Of a stretch of 64,000 bases of DNA, positions 33,332-47,000 are shown in pieces (within the stretch, counting starts at the first letter, position 1; every line of letters starts with the position of its first letter). The translations under genes and the position numbers were made by a program. The stretch spans positions 1 through 64,000 of the forward strand of contig JALQBC010000010.1 in assembly GCA_023375675.1 (NCBI GenBank). Reading direction: 5' to 3'. The notes below the pieces were generated by a model that searched no databases, had not been told where the DNA came from, and saw only the letters and a list, made by a program, of their open reading frames with translations. Source of the DNA: Cytospora piceicola (lineage: Eukaryota > Ascomycota > Sordariomycetes > Diaporthales > Cytosporaceae).

Positions 33332-33776
33332 CTATGGAAATGGACGTGCGAGGGACAAGGCTATGGAGCAACAACCTTGCAATCTAGCACCTATACTAAA
33401 CAGATCATGGCTTGGCACAGCAAAGCTTCGTTGATCAAGGAGCATGGCCATGATAAAGGATGCTTCTACCTCGGGGAGTGAATCGCTAAAACCGGTGGCC
33501 TTACCATTCGGGCCCAAAAGAAACAGCCCCTTCCCGTTATCACCATATTTCAGGAGTTACTGGTACCCGGGATGACCTCCATAGGCTCTAAATGGAATGT
33601 ATATGATAAGCCAATCGTCCTTAGAGAACGTATTCTATATAGAAACATGCTAATGCGAACACTCACCCAAGTTATAGCCGCCGTGCGAACAGGGCATAGA
33701 AGGGCGGAAGAAGAATAAGAATCGAGAAGGACTCGAGGACCTGAATTGGAGTATAATCGCATGAGAATGCTGTCAT
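33332..33776 (-). pseudogene. Unidentified membrane-protein remnant (possibly rhodopsin-domain)
   Basis: From ATG 33776 a frame reads a hydrophobic helix (SFSILILLPPFYALF) followed by ARRL and TAA. Downstream, a frame with SKDDWLIIYIPFRAYGG is interrupted by another TAA (Q-stop-L) and then continues for about 70 residues rich in ordinary protein sequence (GLFLLGPNGKATGFSD) to TAG at 33332. A first helix, ARRL and then a DDW motif is the start of fungal rhodopsin-domain proteins, but the later part does not match my memory of that family. At least one stop cannot be spliced out convincingly, so I call it a remnant. Confidence 0.25.
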
Positions 33777-36558
33777 GAATATAAAGCTATTATTTCGAGT
33801 CCTTAATTACAGGAAGACAGCCACCACAAGTTGATGGGTGCTACAGAATAGTTACATTGCGATGAACCCACCGGGGATAATGCATACTATAACTAACCGT
33901 CCAGAACCTATACTGATATCATATGTATGTGGTCTCTTCGGATTACGGAAATAATATAGAAGAGAGAGGTTCCTTGCCGCGGTATGTCTGACTACTTTTC
34001 ATGACTATATAAAGTCCTTTCAAGACAGACTCCACGAGTATAGAACCACTCACTCCAACAACAATGGATTCAGGCAGACCCTACATGTACCCACATATAC
34101 CCACCGAACGGCAAGTACTATATCGGTAACTTCACGGAAGAGGGAGAACCGATGGTATCCCAATCTCCGTAGCTTCATCCGAATTTCCAAATCCGCCAGA
34201 GCCGGTGAGGTTATCGCGCACCCTGAAGAGGCGCGCCAGTCCCCCGCCCTTTTCTCCTCTTAAATTCTGTCCAATTAAGTTCTGGTATGTTTCAAACGAG
34301 GACCGCCGGAGATGGAAAGTCTGCAGCAGTTTCAGGAGAGGTGGTGTGGCTGTGATGAGAGAGTCCCACATGGCCTCGATCATCTGATTCGACAGTGCAG
34401 GTCATGTTCGAGATAAGTGTTTCCGCACGGTAGCAGCCGCCGTTTGCACCAGCCCAAAAAGCTACATAAAAGCCCCACGGGAATGGGGTCGGTAAGGCAG
34501 ATCCCGCCCGGATGAGACAGGTGCAGAAAGAGAGGCTTGCGCCTTGCCAGATGGACAGGGATAAATACGGCCGAGCAGGTTCGTGGCGGTGCCCGTGAAA
34601 ACGGAGGCCTGATTTCGAAAGGCCCGATGGGCACTGCATAACACCCTAGGGTACAATGTAAATTAATTACATAAGTGGAACGTGCATGCGTGAACAGAAT
34701 CCTCGCCAGAAGCTTCTTGGTCATAACTCTGATCTGTCTTTCAAGGTTAAGGTGGTTGGTTGATGATGAACATATGACAAGAAATACCTGTCTGCTTGGT
34801 TATGTAGACGATGCCCACCCCGTATCTGTTCGGCCGAGAGGACCATCACCCCACGTCTACCCTTCCAACTCTGCATGTACATAATTACTAGACAGCTGGT
34901 CTGGTATCGGCAGCCATCAAGTCAAGCTGATCAACCCGCACTAGACGGGTGACGCATATGATATGCGTCATGCATGAACAAAACCGATTTATTTCCCTGG
35001 TCCTGCCATGTAGATACGTATCTACAATATGTATGTACAAGCGTCTAGGCGTGTAGCTTTCAAGTCGAACATGCAGTAGGGCCCGTCGTATCGAAGAAAA
35101 ATGGGCCTGTGCCACGGCCACTCAGTGGCCACACTTATTTACTGCCCACTCACACAACCCCAGCCCAGGAGTGTGCAGTAGGCGAGTGACTGTTTATTGC
35201 TTGCCCATGTGAAGAAGGAGGAGAACATGATGACTACCCCAGACCATCATCCTTCTGTCCTTAATGCACGGAAGGTTACGAGCCAGATCTTCCCGTCGCA
35301 ACGCAGGGTGTCATCAGCCACAAGCCCTGCAACATATTACTCACATTCCTGTTTCTAGAAGTCAGATGGGTTCAAAACGCGCAACGTTGTTGCCTCCTGG
35401 GAGAACGATATGGGTGTGTAAAGAGCCCTCTCAAGTCGCGTCCAAGCCGCCACTCAACCATCAAACTTCAAGTTTGTGCATGACAATGTCCTGATCAACT
35501 CCATAGTGAACGTATCTTGTCGATCACTGGTGCATACTGTGTAGTAGCTTAGTTTTTTGTTGTTTTTTTGATAGGTCAGTTGCACCTGTACATCGGTCCG
35601 TGGAGGCCTGCCTCCAGTTGTGATTGGCCCCAAGATCCCACATGACGACCTCTTCCCACCACTAATTGCATTGACGAGATCCACAATCACTGCTACCCTT
35701 TTCTTTTTGAGGCGCACTGCATGTTTGAGAATAGCGAGATACTGTGTAGATGCGAGGACAAGTGTTGCAAAGCAACTGTCATGATATATGTTGTGGGGTG
35801 GCCATATGCAAAGCGTCCTGGGCTGCAGACTGCAAATGCAGAAGAGAGACAGACTGGCAGTTGACGCGATCTGAACCGGGTAATTTGTTCGGCGGAAGTT
35901 CTCTGCATCCATCTTCCTAGACAAGAGACACCAGAAGATCTTTTGAGAACACTAAATTTAGTCGGCTGGCGCGGTTCGCCCCAAGATCTGTCTGTCGCAT
36001 GTCAAACTTTCAAGATACTACCTATTAGATTTCGCGCGCAGCTCCCTGACGGTCGAACTCTGCGAGTTCCATATTGGCTGAGACCCCGGAGTACTACCAT
36101 TCATATGTAGCAGTGATTAGAGCAATTGTTCATTGTGAGGTGTCCATTAAAGCAGCAGTAACAGCGCACCGTACGTCAGGTAATAGGTAAGGTATCTCAG
36201 AAGTTCCAAAGAGTTCAGTCCGCATGGCTCGCCCGCTCCCATCGAGCTCTCATTGTTGCCTTGTCGTCGTCATGTTCCTCTCTCTCTCTCTCTCTCTCTC
36301 TTCTTCCTCGTTCTATCTCTGTCACCTACGCCTGTTGAAACAACCCCCCCCCCGGCCTCTCCCACCAAAGAAAAGAGCTCTTGTGTCATATCTCACCCAG
36401 TACCGGACGCCCCTCGTGCCACTCCCGTATTACTACATTCACCCGCCCGCCCACCGTGTTCATACACCCCCTTCCATGTCTCGTCTTGTATGTCTATGAC
36501 CCATTCTTGAGCTGATCCCATGCTGCCATGCAGCTAACCATCCGTCTGACTCTCATTG
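33777..36558. other. Gene-poor stretch 3' of the medA-like gene
   Basis: No family was recognised. A frame at 34132-34383 (minus) is protein-like but unassigned. CCCTAGGGTAC occurs at about 34645. A CT microsatellite lies near the right end. Confidence 0.35.
36274..36305. repeat. (CT)n microsatellite
   Basis: An almost uninterrupted CT dinucleotide run, followed by pyrimidine-rich DNA and a C tract at about 36345-36352, lies 3' of the medA-like gene. Confidence 0.85.
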
Positions 36559-39037
36559 TCATGCTCGCTGACTGGCACCATCTCCATATCCGCTGTAGTC
36601 ATACCCCCCTCTCGTGCTTCCGTATCCACTTGTATCTGATATTGAATTGACACTGTAGTCCCACCGTCCGGGATGACTCGTCTGTGTCGCTGAAAGCCCG
36701 TGGTGGCTGGATTGCGACGGCAGGCCATAGTGATTCGAGCCTCTTGTATCGTATGCTGTCGGCAGTGTCGAGATCCGTAAACTGGAACTGGGCGCCGGCG
36801 ACGATGTCTTCAGAAGTCCAGTTGGTGAGAAGCTTCTAGTCGCGTCACGGCCCGTCGATGGGTATGCTGCCCACGAAGATGGTATGCCTCCTGTCAATGA
36901 CCGTGGCGAGGGGATATTATCGGTAAGGGATGGGTGATTGTTTAGACCAGCACTTCCAATGTATCCGCTCGCACTCGATTGGTCGGTCGCCGTCGTCGGT
37001 GTCGGAGGTAGGCCGTAGTTGTTACTGCCAACGCTGACTGGAGTCAACAAATGTGTGTTGTGGTGGTGTGTTGACTGCGGTACAGTGGATGAAGGTGATG
37101 CACTGTATTTCCCAATGATCTTCTTCAGGGCGGGTCCCAACACCTTCCAGGGGAAGACCTTGACATCCTTCTCGATATTCCTTGGCTTTGGGTTTCCGAA
37201 GCCCATAATGATTTTGAAGAAGTCCTCCGATTCTGACTTTGCTTTGCTGACCGTCAGAGGCTTGAACCCCTCAAGGTTCCGGCGTATTCTGTTCTTCTCC
37301 TCCACTGTAAACCTGTTCGGTGCGGCAACAAGTTGCTCGAGGAGGTGTATCGTATCGACGGATGTGACGAAGCATTCATGCTTCTCCTCCCACCAGATGC
37401 AGCTGATGCATATGCTGTTGGGTGGCCGCTCGTTTACGGGGATCGCTCGGAACGTGGCCGTTAGACGGCTGCCGGTTTGCGACTTCTTGAACATGACGAT
37501 CCGCCGGCGGTTCTCCCACTCTTCAGGCGTCCAACCAACTGCCATAGACTCTAGATTTCCCTGAATGTGCAGAACGGCTTTGTGGTGCGTCGCAAAGGGG
37601 TTATAGGTTCCTCCCAGGCCCATCGACGGGTTACCTTGAGGCAGGCTTGTGGTGCGGACCAAAGCAGGCGGCCCACCGCTGGGCATGGGCAGTGAGGGCG
37701 TCAGACTCGGTCTTGTAATAGAGGTGTGATGGGCGGGGGAGTATCCTGAGCTGCGGCCATCAAGACCACCGTATGTGGCCCAGCCGCCGAGACCATGATG
37801 GGAGGAGCGGAGAGACGTCGGACTGCGCTGGTAGTGGTGATGTTGGTTGTGCGCGTAGTTGGAAGTTCGGTAGGCGTGAAGCATCGTGTCATTGCTTTGA
37901 TTGTAGGATGACGCACCAAAGTTCGTTGCTGGCTGCGCCTGTGGTAGTTGGACCTGGCCTGTTTGGGACTGCGCGACAGCAGGGGGAGGATAGCCATAAG
38001 TATTTGTACTCGGATCTGCGACATCGTGTGTCGGCAGTGGCAGTTGGTGTGTTCCTGGGAGGTGTTCAGCCGTAGGGCTTGTGGTGGCACTCGTACGGAC
38101 GGTGAGGCCCGGGGGGCTGTTGACCTGGAGGACTGATGTGTCATGCTCATGTGACGGGGGGGAGCGGGTGGTACTCCTCCGCGTGATGGATTCATCAGGT
38201 GGGCTCGCGGCCCCTTGGGACATGTCTGCACCTGCTGGGTCTGTATATGTAAATGATCCGGCCGAATCGACGCGTGCAAGCTCGTTTCCATCTGTACTCT
38301 CAATGACAACGGTCAGGGGCACATTAGAAGGCGTCTGCCAGTTTGTGGCCAGGAACGGAGGTGCATGCGCTGCAATGTTGTAAGTGCACGCGCCGCTGCC
38401 ATCTTGGGTCTCCTTCATTAGTTGAGCTGGGTATCTCTGTGCTGCGTTCCCGAACACCATCCACGCATATGGTGTTGTTGAAGTCACGGACATGATGTCG
38501 TATTGTCCAGAGATGCGCACCTGGATCCTGGTGCCGCTGGGACCGGCGCTTGGTTGCGAGCCTTGGGTAGAAAAGCCGGATGGCGAGAGAGAAAAGTATG
38601 AATTTTGATTGTTCGCTGCAACCGCAGCAGCATTGTTGGCCGCAAAAGCCATCTGGTTCATCTGTGAGGCGGCATTTTCGGTTTGCTGCTGGAGATGTGC
38701 TTGAGAAAGACTTTGGGGGCTGTATTGGCTGTAGGGAGACTCTGAAAACCCTGCAGGTGGAGTTCAACCCATGTCAGCGTTGCCCACGATATATTCATCA
38801 TAAATCTGGAAGCGGTCCATCACGGTGTAGGAGAAGGAATAACATACCATGCATCTGGGGCGGATGAGGCTTGTACGCCGCCATAGGCAAGAGATCAGGG
38901 GACGAGCCGCCTCGCAGGCCCCCTCCTCCGCCGTTGGCCCGCACAGCTGCCTCTTCCTCGTAACGAAGAGTCACTGTGTCGGGCGATTCTAAAGCGTCCG
39001 CGTCGACAATTATTGGCCGCTGTGGATGAAATCCCGG
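36559..39037 (-). CDS. medA: Medusa-type developmental regulator (MedA/Acr1/Ren1 family), first exon unresolved
   Basis: Two coding exons were traced: 38848-39037 and 36559-38750, joined in frame through a 97-base GTATGT intron. From the Met at 38661, residues about 363-520 form the conserved block: MAVGWTPEEWENRRRIVMF, ISCIWWEEKHECFVTSVDTI, RFTVEEKNRIRRNLEGF and NIEKDVKVFPWKVLGPALKK. This block is shared by Aspergillus MedA, Magnaporthe Acr1 and Fusarium Ren1, nuclear regulators of conidiophore and conidium morphogenesis. An earlier region (about 38180-38540) resembles an immunoglobulin-like fold, and the rest is Ser/Pro/Gln/Tyr-rich. The acceptor at 39038 shows a further 5' exon in phase 0; ATG 39130 or 39124 are candidates. 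The very long gene-free upstream DNA suits a developmental gene with complex control. Confidence 0.85.
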
Positions 39038-42000
39038 CTGTATTTCCCATGGTAGTTAGCAAAACTCTTTCCCATGGGAACCCCAGTGCACGATCAGTCC
39101 CACGAGGAGGCCAACAGTATTCATGGACATCTTTGCTATTGGTCTAGTGGTTGTTTGGAAGTCTTGAGGTGTCCCCCCCCCCCCTTTCTTTTGTTTATTT
39201 CTTTCTTTTCTCTCCAGAGTCACCCTTCTCATTTCGTGCTTGTTGGGTCGAACTCCTTCGAGGGTTCGAAGGACCATGCAGAAGGATTATCCGGATAATC
39301 AAGAATGACTCACCTCAAACAATTTGTATGTTGGTTGTTCAACCTTGAGAGCAGACATTCAGTCCGTAGTATGCTGGAAACGTTTCGAAAGGTGCGAGTT
39401 GCGAAATGAGCCGATGCTAGACAAGTGTTTCGGGAACGAGCACAGGGCAGCCAGGAATAAGGCGAAGGGAGGGGGGGGCCTGTGAATGCAACTGTAAGCA
39501 TATCCTGTACGATAAAGATCTGATCTCAAACAGTGACGGGGGTTTTGTCTTTGATTTTTCTCGCTCTGTCGTCCGACTGGAAGCCACAGCCTGCGGGGGG
39601 GGGGGGGAGATCGTTGCGCCAGAGGCTGAAGGTCAGGGAGCTGAGCTGGTAAGCAACTTGCTTTTTTCCCCTGCAAGCCACGTAGAAGAACCGGCTTTAA
39701 TTCAGGGCGGGAGTTCTGTCATGAGGGAAAAAAGAAAAGATATTGGTCAGTCGATTGGGATATGAAGTGTCGGTTTTCTCCAATTGTTGGGATGCCGACT
39801 CGTCAGATTCCTCACTGATTGACTGACTGACCACTGAATTCTGACCTTTCCACCGTCGCGTGTCTTCCAGAGAAGGATCGTTCCAAGCTTAAGACCAGGT
39901 CCAGAAGTCTTTGATCAGACAGTCCACGGTAGGAACCCAGATATATCCACATTCCATTGGGCAGGATGGCCAACGGGTCAGGCTGAGCTGGGTCGAGGTC
40001 TCGGCAGAATGATGCAATTCAAACTCGCCCGCAGCTTTGTGAAGCAACGGCAATCAAAGGAAATATGAGACCATACGGCACTGACCTGTGAAATAAAAGT
40101 CGGTCAGCGATTCCTGCATGATTATGATTTGGGGGAGGGGGGATCAAGACTCCTGTGCAACAACGCCACCCAGATTGAAGGAAAAGTCTTATTGGTTGTT
40201 TTTGTGTTCTGGGAGCATTTGGTCTCCCGAAAAACAGAGATTCAAGTGTTCCACGAGGCCCATTTTCAGAAATATGCGTACCTTGAGTTCCGGTGAGATG
40301 ATGAAGAAAGTCTGGATCCGGCGGGAGCCTGATGTCAAGTCGAGCTGTCAGTGGACGCCGGAGGTTCTTGGGTTCTGCCTATGTGGAGACAAGATTCGAT
40401 CTCATGCGGCTATCCCGAACGTGTTCGCATGGGCGAGTGTCAAGGCAGGGGCAGCAATCAAAGAAAGATATGGGGGCCAAGGGTGCGCTCGTCCGGACAG
40501 CGGTACGTTCCCGTGAGCAGTTCGTCCGCGTTTGCATACGGCAGAACATGCCACACACAACAACGACCATGAAAGAGTGGAGTAAAACGGGAATGCTGAT
40601 GGTGGTGATGTGGAGGAAGAGGGAGAGGGGAGGAATATGATGGTGGTGTTGTTGGTAGTGAAAAGGAACAGGATTAAGGCAGGCGAGACAAGGATGCAAC
40701 ACCACGCACCGTAGTTCTGTCAAGAGGGAAGATGTGGGTGAATGATGGAAGACGGGGTGGAGAGGGAAGTGGTTCAGAAAAGTAAGACGCCTGTCGCGCA
40801 TGTTTAGGGTGGCTGATGGCGAAGAGCACAAGCAAAATACAAAGGGAGGCGTGGGAGGACAGTCGTGCGCATTTCTCAACACGGTTGGATAAGCCATGGA
40901 TGGGGGAAGAGCGCGCGATACACGGTTGATTTGTGTGGGGTCGGTACAAGAAGGGAAAAGTAGTGGGCAGTATCAGAGACACGGGCGTTCATGCCCACAT
41001 GAGCCTCCCTGGCTAAGCTTCCTAGAGCTCTCCCTGCTTGGCCCCAGAGGGCAAGGCGAGGGCGGCATACCGTTCCTCAGGCTGCGGCACTTGAGGGTCC
41101 CAGGAATTTGTTATCGCAGGACTGAGTTGTGTAGGTAATCCGTATAATCAGCTGCGAATATCAAGTGACAGGGATCAAAGCTCCACGGGGCTCTCTCTTG
41201 TCATCATCTGGTACATAGGCCTAGCCGCTGGGGAGGCATAAGTAGATTGTAGCCAGCCTCTATGCAATATCGGGCTTGCCGGGGTCTCCAGCAAAAAAAA
41301 CCAGTAAGGGGGCTGGATGTAAATGAAAAATGGAGTGTCAGTGGCTATGGGGTGAAAATGGTACATCGGAAGGACAAGTTGGGACGATGGGATGGTGGGA
41401 TAGTCATGATACTACAGATGGCTTCCCGTGCATGGATGCATCTCCACGCGTATTAGTGACCAAACCTCAAAGGTCGGCCTACCATGTCCATCGTCAGAGC
41501 CCGATATGAAGGAATGAGAGTAAAGCACGGTTGGCCGACCATTCGAAGGAAGCGGGAACGGATGTGCCCAAGGGATGACGAGATGAACTGGGGACAAATT
41601 TTGGGAAAAAGAAAAAGAAAGAAAGAAAAAATTGGAAAGTGATAATAACACCACGGGATGACAGAACAGGGACATGGTATCTTACCCAACGACGGATGGG
41701 AGATGCTAGTGGGAGACGATCGAGCCACACACATACACACACACACACACACATACACAGTGCCAGGAGCGTTCAAAGGGTGTACAATGATTGGCTCGTG
41801 ACTGGTATGAGGCCACGGGATGTGTATTTATTGTGATAGGACGGGGGGTGGGGGGGTCAAATGGTGGTCCAAGGTTACACTGGACTGTGGATCCGGAATC
41901 AAGTACCGTGCCGAGAGGGACTGCCAGATCGCCGTGGAGATTAGGTATGTATGGCGGTATGATGTTGGAAGAACAAACTGTTGAACAATAGACTCAAGTT

Positions 42001-44000
42001 TGTGGAGTCTGGTCTGTCTGATCGCTTCGGCCGGTAGGGACCAAGCAGGAAAAAGGAACCGGATCTCTATCTCTTGCAAAGGCGTCAGCTGGGGGCCTGT
42101 TGCGACGGTACAGTTACTGGGAAGATCTGGGTCTGCTGGCTGCAGATCAGCCGACCGGCGATCTGCCTGCGACCCTATTGGGAATGGTGGTGTGGACTCT
42201 CGCGGCAGCGGTACGGAATACGGCGTGCAGGGGTGGAGTTGCGGGTAGCCCTAGGAGGAGAGTGGGAGTGCGGTACGTACGGCACGGATTGCTTTGAAGT
42301 CGTTGGAATGTAATGGACTAAACGAACGATTGGTCAGTTGGTTCCGTGGCAGTGATGTTTTGTTATGCGCGAGGGGGGTGGGGAGCTAGGCGCGCTCCTT
42401 GATTTCCCTTAGAGCTAGCCTTTTTGCCCTGAAGCTGCTTTTTCTTCCCTGACGACACTTGCTTCTCCCAGCGCCGATATTCTTGCCATTTTCCTTGCTA
42501 TTTTCTCTCGCGCACGGCCAGTTCTCGTCATCTTGAAGTTGAAGTTGAAGCATCTCGTCGGTTCGCCGGCAAAAGCCCTGATCTACTAATAGATTGGTTG
42601 GTGTCGGCCGAGCGAGGACATACAAGACAGCGGAGACACCCGCTCAGCATCGATTCACTTTATCGTCCCAGATGAACAAAGAGCCGGGATCTTAGCGCCA
42701 GGTCTTGTAGTAGACAAGAAGTGAACAATGCTCCCCGTTTCCTCTCCACCAGGTGTGCTGGGCCGTTGCCCAGTGTCTTTGATTCGACCTGAGCTTCCAC
42801 AACCGTGCTGTCCGGATTATCCTGTTTTCCCGTCGCTTCGCAACAATAAAAAGTGCCGGGGATTCACATGACCACTAGGGGTACCGGGATGAGGGGAGTA
42901 TAATGGAAATCATCATACATACAACCAGCCTTGATCGCAGCGCAGCCTAACAGTAACCGAGCAGCTGACTGTGGCTCTTGTCGCGGGTTCCCCTCGGCAG
43001 AAGTCAAGTTCCCCTAGTGACTTTGTCGTCGACGATCTAGGTAAACTAGCCCCAGAAGAGTCAGGCCGGGTATCTTGCACGAGTTCAAGTTCGGTGAGTT
43101 GGATTGAGCATTCGCGAGCGGTCGCTGCAGTCAGATTCAAGAATCGAAGCTTGGCCGGGCTGGATTGGCTCGAGAGTCGACTTAGCGACATAAGCTTCGA
43201 CAGGACTGGATAGAGGCCTTAGAACAAAAAGCAGAGTATTTGACACTAAAGGGAAAGTACGGGAGGGAGGAACAATATAATATGATGGATAGTTGGGAAG
43301 ATCCTGGAAGGGAAACAGTCGGATGTTCCCACGAGGCGACGGTGTGAATTTATCAACGGTCAGATTGCTGGAAAGAAAAACCTCGACTGTTACTATACCG
43401 TACTATACTGAGACTGAGGAGTTCTTGGACCGACAAGGGTAGGGGCACATCACCCTATAGCCCTCCAGATGTCATTGATGGCGTTGTTCCGAGCCCGAGC
43501 CTGGCGGTGATCCGGAGATCAAGATTGTCGAGAGTTGAAGGCGAGCGAGTAAATCTAGACGTGCTGATCAAAGTGATGGTGCTAGGCAAGCGCATGCAGG
43601 GAAAGCGGCCGGCTCCCTCGAACATCCTTGGTTGCACGCAGGCGAGATGAAGCAGGGAAAGCCAGGGCACGCGCTTTGCGCAAGGGATTACCTCGCACAA
43701 GATCAGATGGAGCGGATTAACGGATGACGGCTGGCTGCATTAGCGATACTACCGCGATGGCATGTACCGATATGCGCGGTTCACAGTGAAAGCTTGAGAA
43801 TGGCCAACGGCAGCGCGGTGATGCCAAGGTCCGTTTCTTCTGTGTTTCGCGAGAATACCAAGGTACCCGGCTCCTTCAAGTTGGCGAGCGTTGTCTCTCA
43901 AATGCATTCCTTTGTGGGACAGGTCCGTGGTACCAGGTGGACGCTCATTCCACGACCAGGGAAGATGTACCCTGGGGAGGTTGAATCGTCGAAACTGATG
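39038..44000. promoter_or_regulatory. Long upstream region of the medA-like gene
   Basis: About 5 kb without a recognisable gene. It has normal GC, several short upstream frames, poly-C (39173-39184) and poly-G (39595-39607) tracts and a CA microsatellite. A long untranslated leader plus promoter is likely but cannot be delimited from sequence. Sense/antisense frames at 42913-43213 are both open and unassigned. Confidence 0.35.
41724..41762. repeat. (CA)n microsatellite
   Basis: A CA dinucleotide run with occasional CATA interruptions lies in the upstream region of the medA-like gene. Confidence 0.85.
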
Positions 44001-47000
44001 TGCTTCGGTTGGGTTGTCGCGGGGATCTTCTTTCCATGCCCTTGACAGCGCAGCTGCGAGCCGACGAGCGTGATACGGACTGCCGATCCCGGTCTGTACT
44101 TACATACATAAACACACATATATATATACCTAGGTACGTACATGGTCAGATAGCGTAGATGTCGATCATATTGACATAGTGACCTGGACTTTGTAGCAGA
44201 TACCTGAGTGCCACGCGCCGTTTGGGCAACACCCTGGGCAGGCTGTTTTGTGGGTTGGTTTCTGTTTCGAGATAGGAGACCCTATCCCATATCTACATAC
44301 GTGGTAGGCCTGAGCCCATAGAACAATCGTAGCACCGGTAGTGTCCATGGCTGAGGGGCTGGCCACTGTTTCACTGGCAGCAGAAGAAGTAATGAGTGGG
44401 CTTGTGCGAGGGGTAATAGGGCCTCGAACTTGACCTCGGCCTCGGATTGATTCGGCCTTATGAGCCAGGCACTGACTGCACTGTGGTGCTGTGTGGTGCT
44501 GTGTTCAAGTTGTCTTGCGATCATTTCGCACATCTCAGGATGAAAGAGAGATATAGTAACGGCCGCCGTCACACGTCATCTCATCTCCGTCAGGCTCACA
44601 AATGAAATGGTCCAGGGTGAAATGACGCCGCTGCTACCTCTGCTGGATCGGAGTGATCTTCACAGTGTGGAGGAGAAGACTCGCAGTGCCCAGGTGTATT
44701 TAGTGGAGACCAAACCCTGGCTCGATTATAGAATAATTACTTAAGTAGAGAATCAAGTACTCAAGTATCCTCCCACTCCCCATTTAGTGTCGACACGTAC
44801 CTCATCTACCATCAAGCTATCCTGACTCTATGCATATACTTATTGAGAGAAATGCCTACAGAATCAAGGTACTGATGTATCGATCTCACCAAGCCGTTTC
44901 TGGCATAGACGCTAACCCAACACCTCCCCCCCCCCCTCTTTTTCTTTCTTTCAAACCTCTCGCCATTTAGCCTTCTTACCATGTGAGTTAGTAGCTATTC
45001 CGTTGAAGTGTACTTATATTGGAACTTGTATTTGGGCATAGGCGTGCACCATAGCTTAGTCCGTATCAATGCCATCCCATGGGATCATACGATATCTCTT
45101 ACCCGATCCAATTACCATGACCTCGGGAGTAACTGTAGCGGATTACTTCTCATTCAGTGTTTAGAAATAAGTAAAATATCGGTGTGCAACCTCGAAACCC
45201 ACAAACACGTTATACTCAGCCTCCCGGCCCCAGCGCTGGATTGACTTATTGGAGTTCACCTGCTGTTTGACTTCCCTTGCTCCTGAACATATGGTTCTGG
45301 CAAGTTGGGGTCCTGGAACCAGATTTCCAGATGACTCGATGCTGTGTAACGTATCAGCCATCCGTCGGTGTTCAACACTGCTGCTTTCTGGCGTTCTCAT
45401 TACTGAAGGTGCGTTGCGTAGCGAATACCTTTCCACCCACCTACCTATGGATTGGAGCAGAACCTCCTTAGCAGTCCGGGCAATGTTTCTTCCCTCACCT
45501 GTACGTCGATATGCAATGAGACCTCCCTGGTTTATCCTAACACTGGGTCACATTTGCAATCAATACCGGACACCGCACTGGGGAACTTACTGTCTGCGGT
45601 GTATTGTATTAATCATCGTCTGCCCTCCCCCCCCCCATGCCCTCACCTCGCCCCAAACCATACCGGTAGGGTATTGGCCATGTTGTGGCTCTCAAGGGAG
45701 AGATTCTGTCGAGCCCGTCCGTCCCGGCGGATTGGAAAGTGTTATCACACCAACCAAGACCCACGAACGGCACAAAACCGTCGGGCCAGTCCAGGCAGCC
45801 AACCTTGATCCGAGCTAACGGCCGTACAAAGACAGGTTCATGCATACCCGAGAACTCTCGATCGCCTCCCCGCTTATACCCTTGGCATCGTTCACATCAG
45901 GGGGTATCGATACTGGCCTCATGGTCGAGCATGTGCTCTGGTTATATTATCACAAACCCGACCACTCGGGTACCTGGAGATGCTCACCGACGACTGTACG
46001 ATTGTGGGAATTTGCCAGATCATGTTACCTGCCTAGTGAGCACATATGCTGGAAGCCGTGTGAACTATGGCTTTGGGAAGTCTGAGGCCCATTCTCGAGG
46101 ACGTACGAGAATTATGCACACTGCCAGGCTGCCAGAATGCATACCAGCCCACAGGGGTCTCCGAAAAGCATCTCGCCTAAAACCCCCGCGTTTGCATAGT
46201 CTGTCGACTGCATGGGCCCTTCGTGGCACTGTCGTGCAAAAGTTAAGCCGTGATGGAGAGGCGGGATAACATCCATACCATCCTCTAGGGCCTGGTATCA
46301 CCCGGGGCTGCTTATATCATCATCATCAGGCTGTTAATGGGCATACTCCCGGCCCCAGCTGGAGTGAATGAACAGACATCTTAGGGCAGGCACCTCACGG
46401 GTCAATGTTCTCGTCATCCGTTGCGGCTACTGGATTCCGTGTCCCCAGGTGCCCAGGTCCTATGCAATGTAGCACAAATCTCGGTACATAGCCGTGTCCT
46501 GGCCCATGTCGCAGATTCGGGCGCAATCCCTGCTGTACCCCCCCTCCCCACTTACCAACGACTTATGGTCTCCTGGAGCAGCAGCACCTCCGTGCTTCCC
46601 GCTCTCACAGCCTCGAGCCCTGACGTGACGTGACGCTTTGAGAAGAAGTTTCACAAGAGCTGGGATGTCTCAGAGAAAGACGTTGCTTTGTGTGACTTGT
46701 AAACCATGAGTCCATATCCATCACTACGAAATGCCCAGGGTCACCGACATTATTGAGATGAAGATTTCCATATCCAGGTCTGACGAAATATATATTTAGC
46801 TAGCAATCTATGGCATGGTGTCCTCGCCCAGGCACATCTGGCCTGCATATGAAAGTGGAACATATACCGAGGCTTCCATCTTGATAGAAACGTAATAGCG
46901 ATAACGCAGGTGGATATTCAGTGCCATACATCTTCTCTATCACAATTTTCATACCTACTCCAGTTTTCCGGCGCCTGCTCCCCCCGAGAAACAAAATTGC

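Noticed and set aside
34132..34639. Minus-strand frames with WGFYVAFWAGANGGCYR and MIEAMWDSLITATPPLL
   Set aside because: They look protein-like but lie in different frames without a convincing junction, and I know no family that joins them.
45249..46269. Two overlapping plus-strand frames of about 190 codons
   Set aside because: They overlap each other and antisense frames, are rich in Cys/Trp/Arg/Pro, have no motif or splice logic, and span a poly-C tract.
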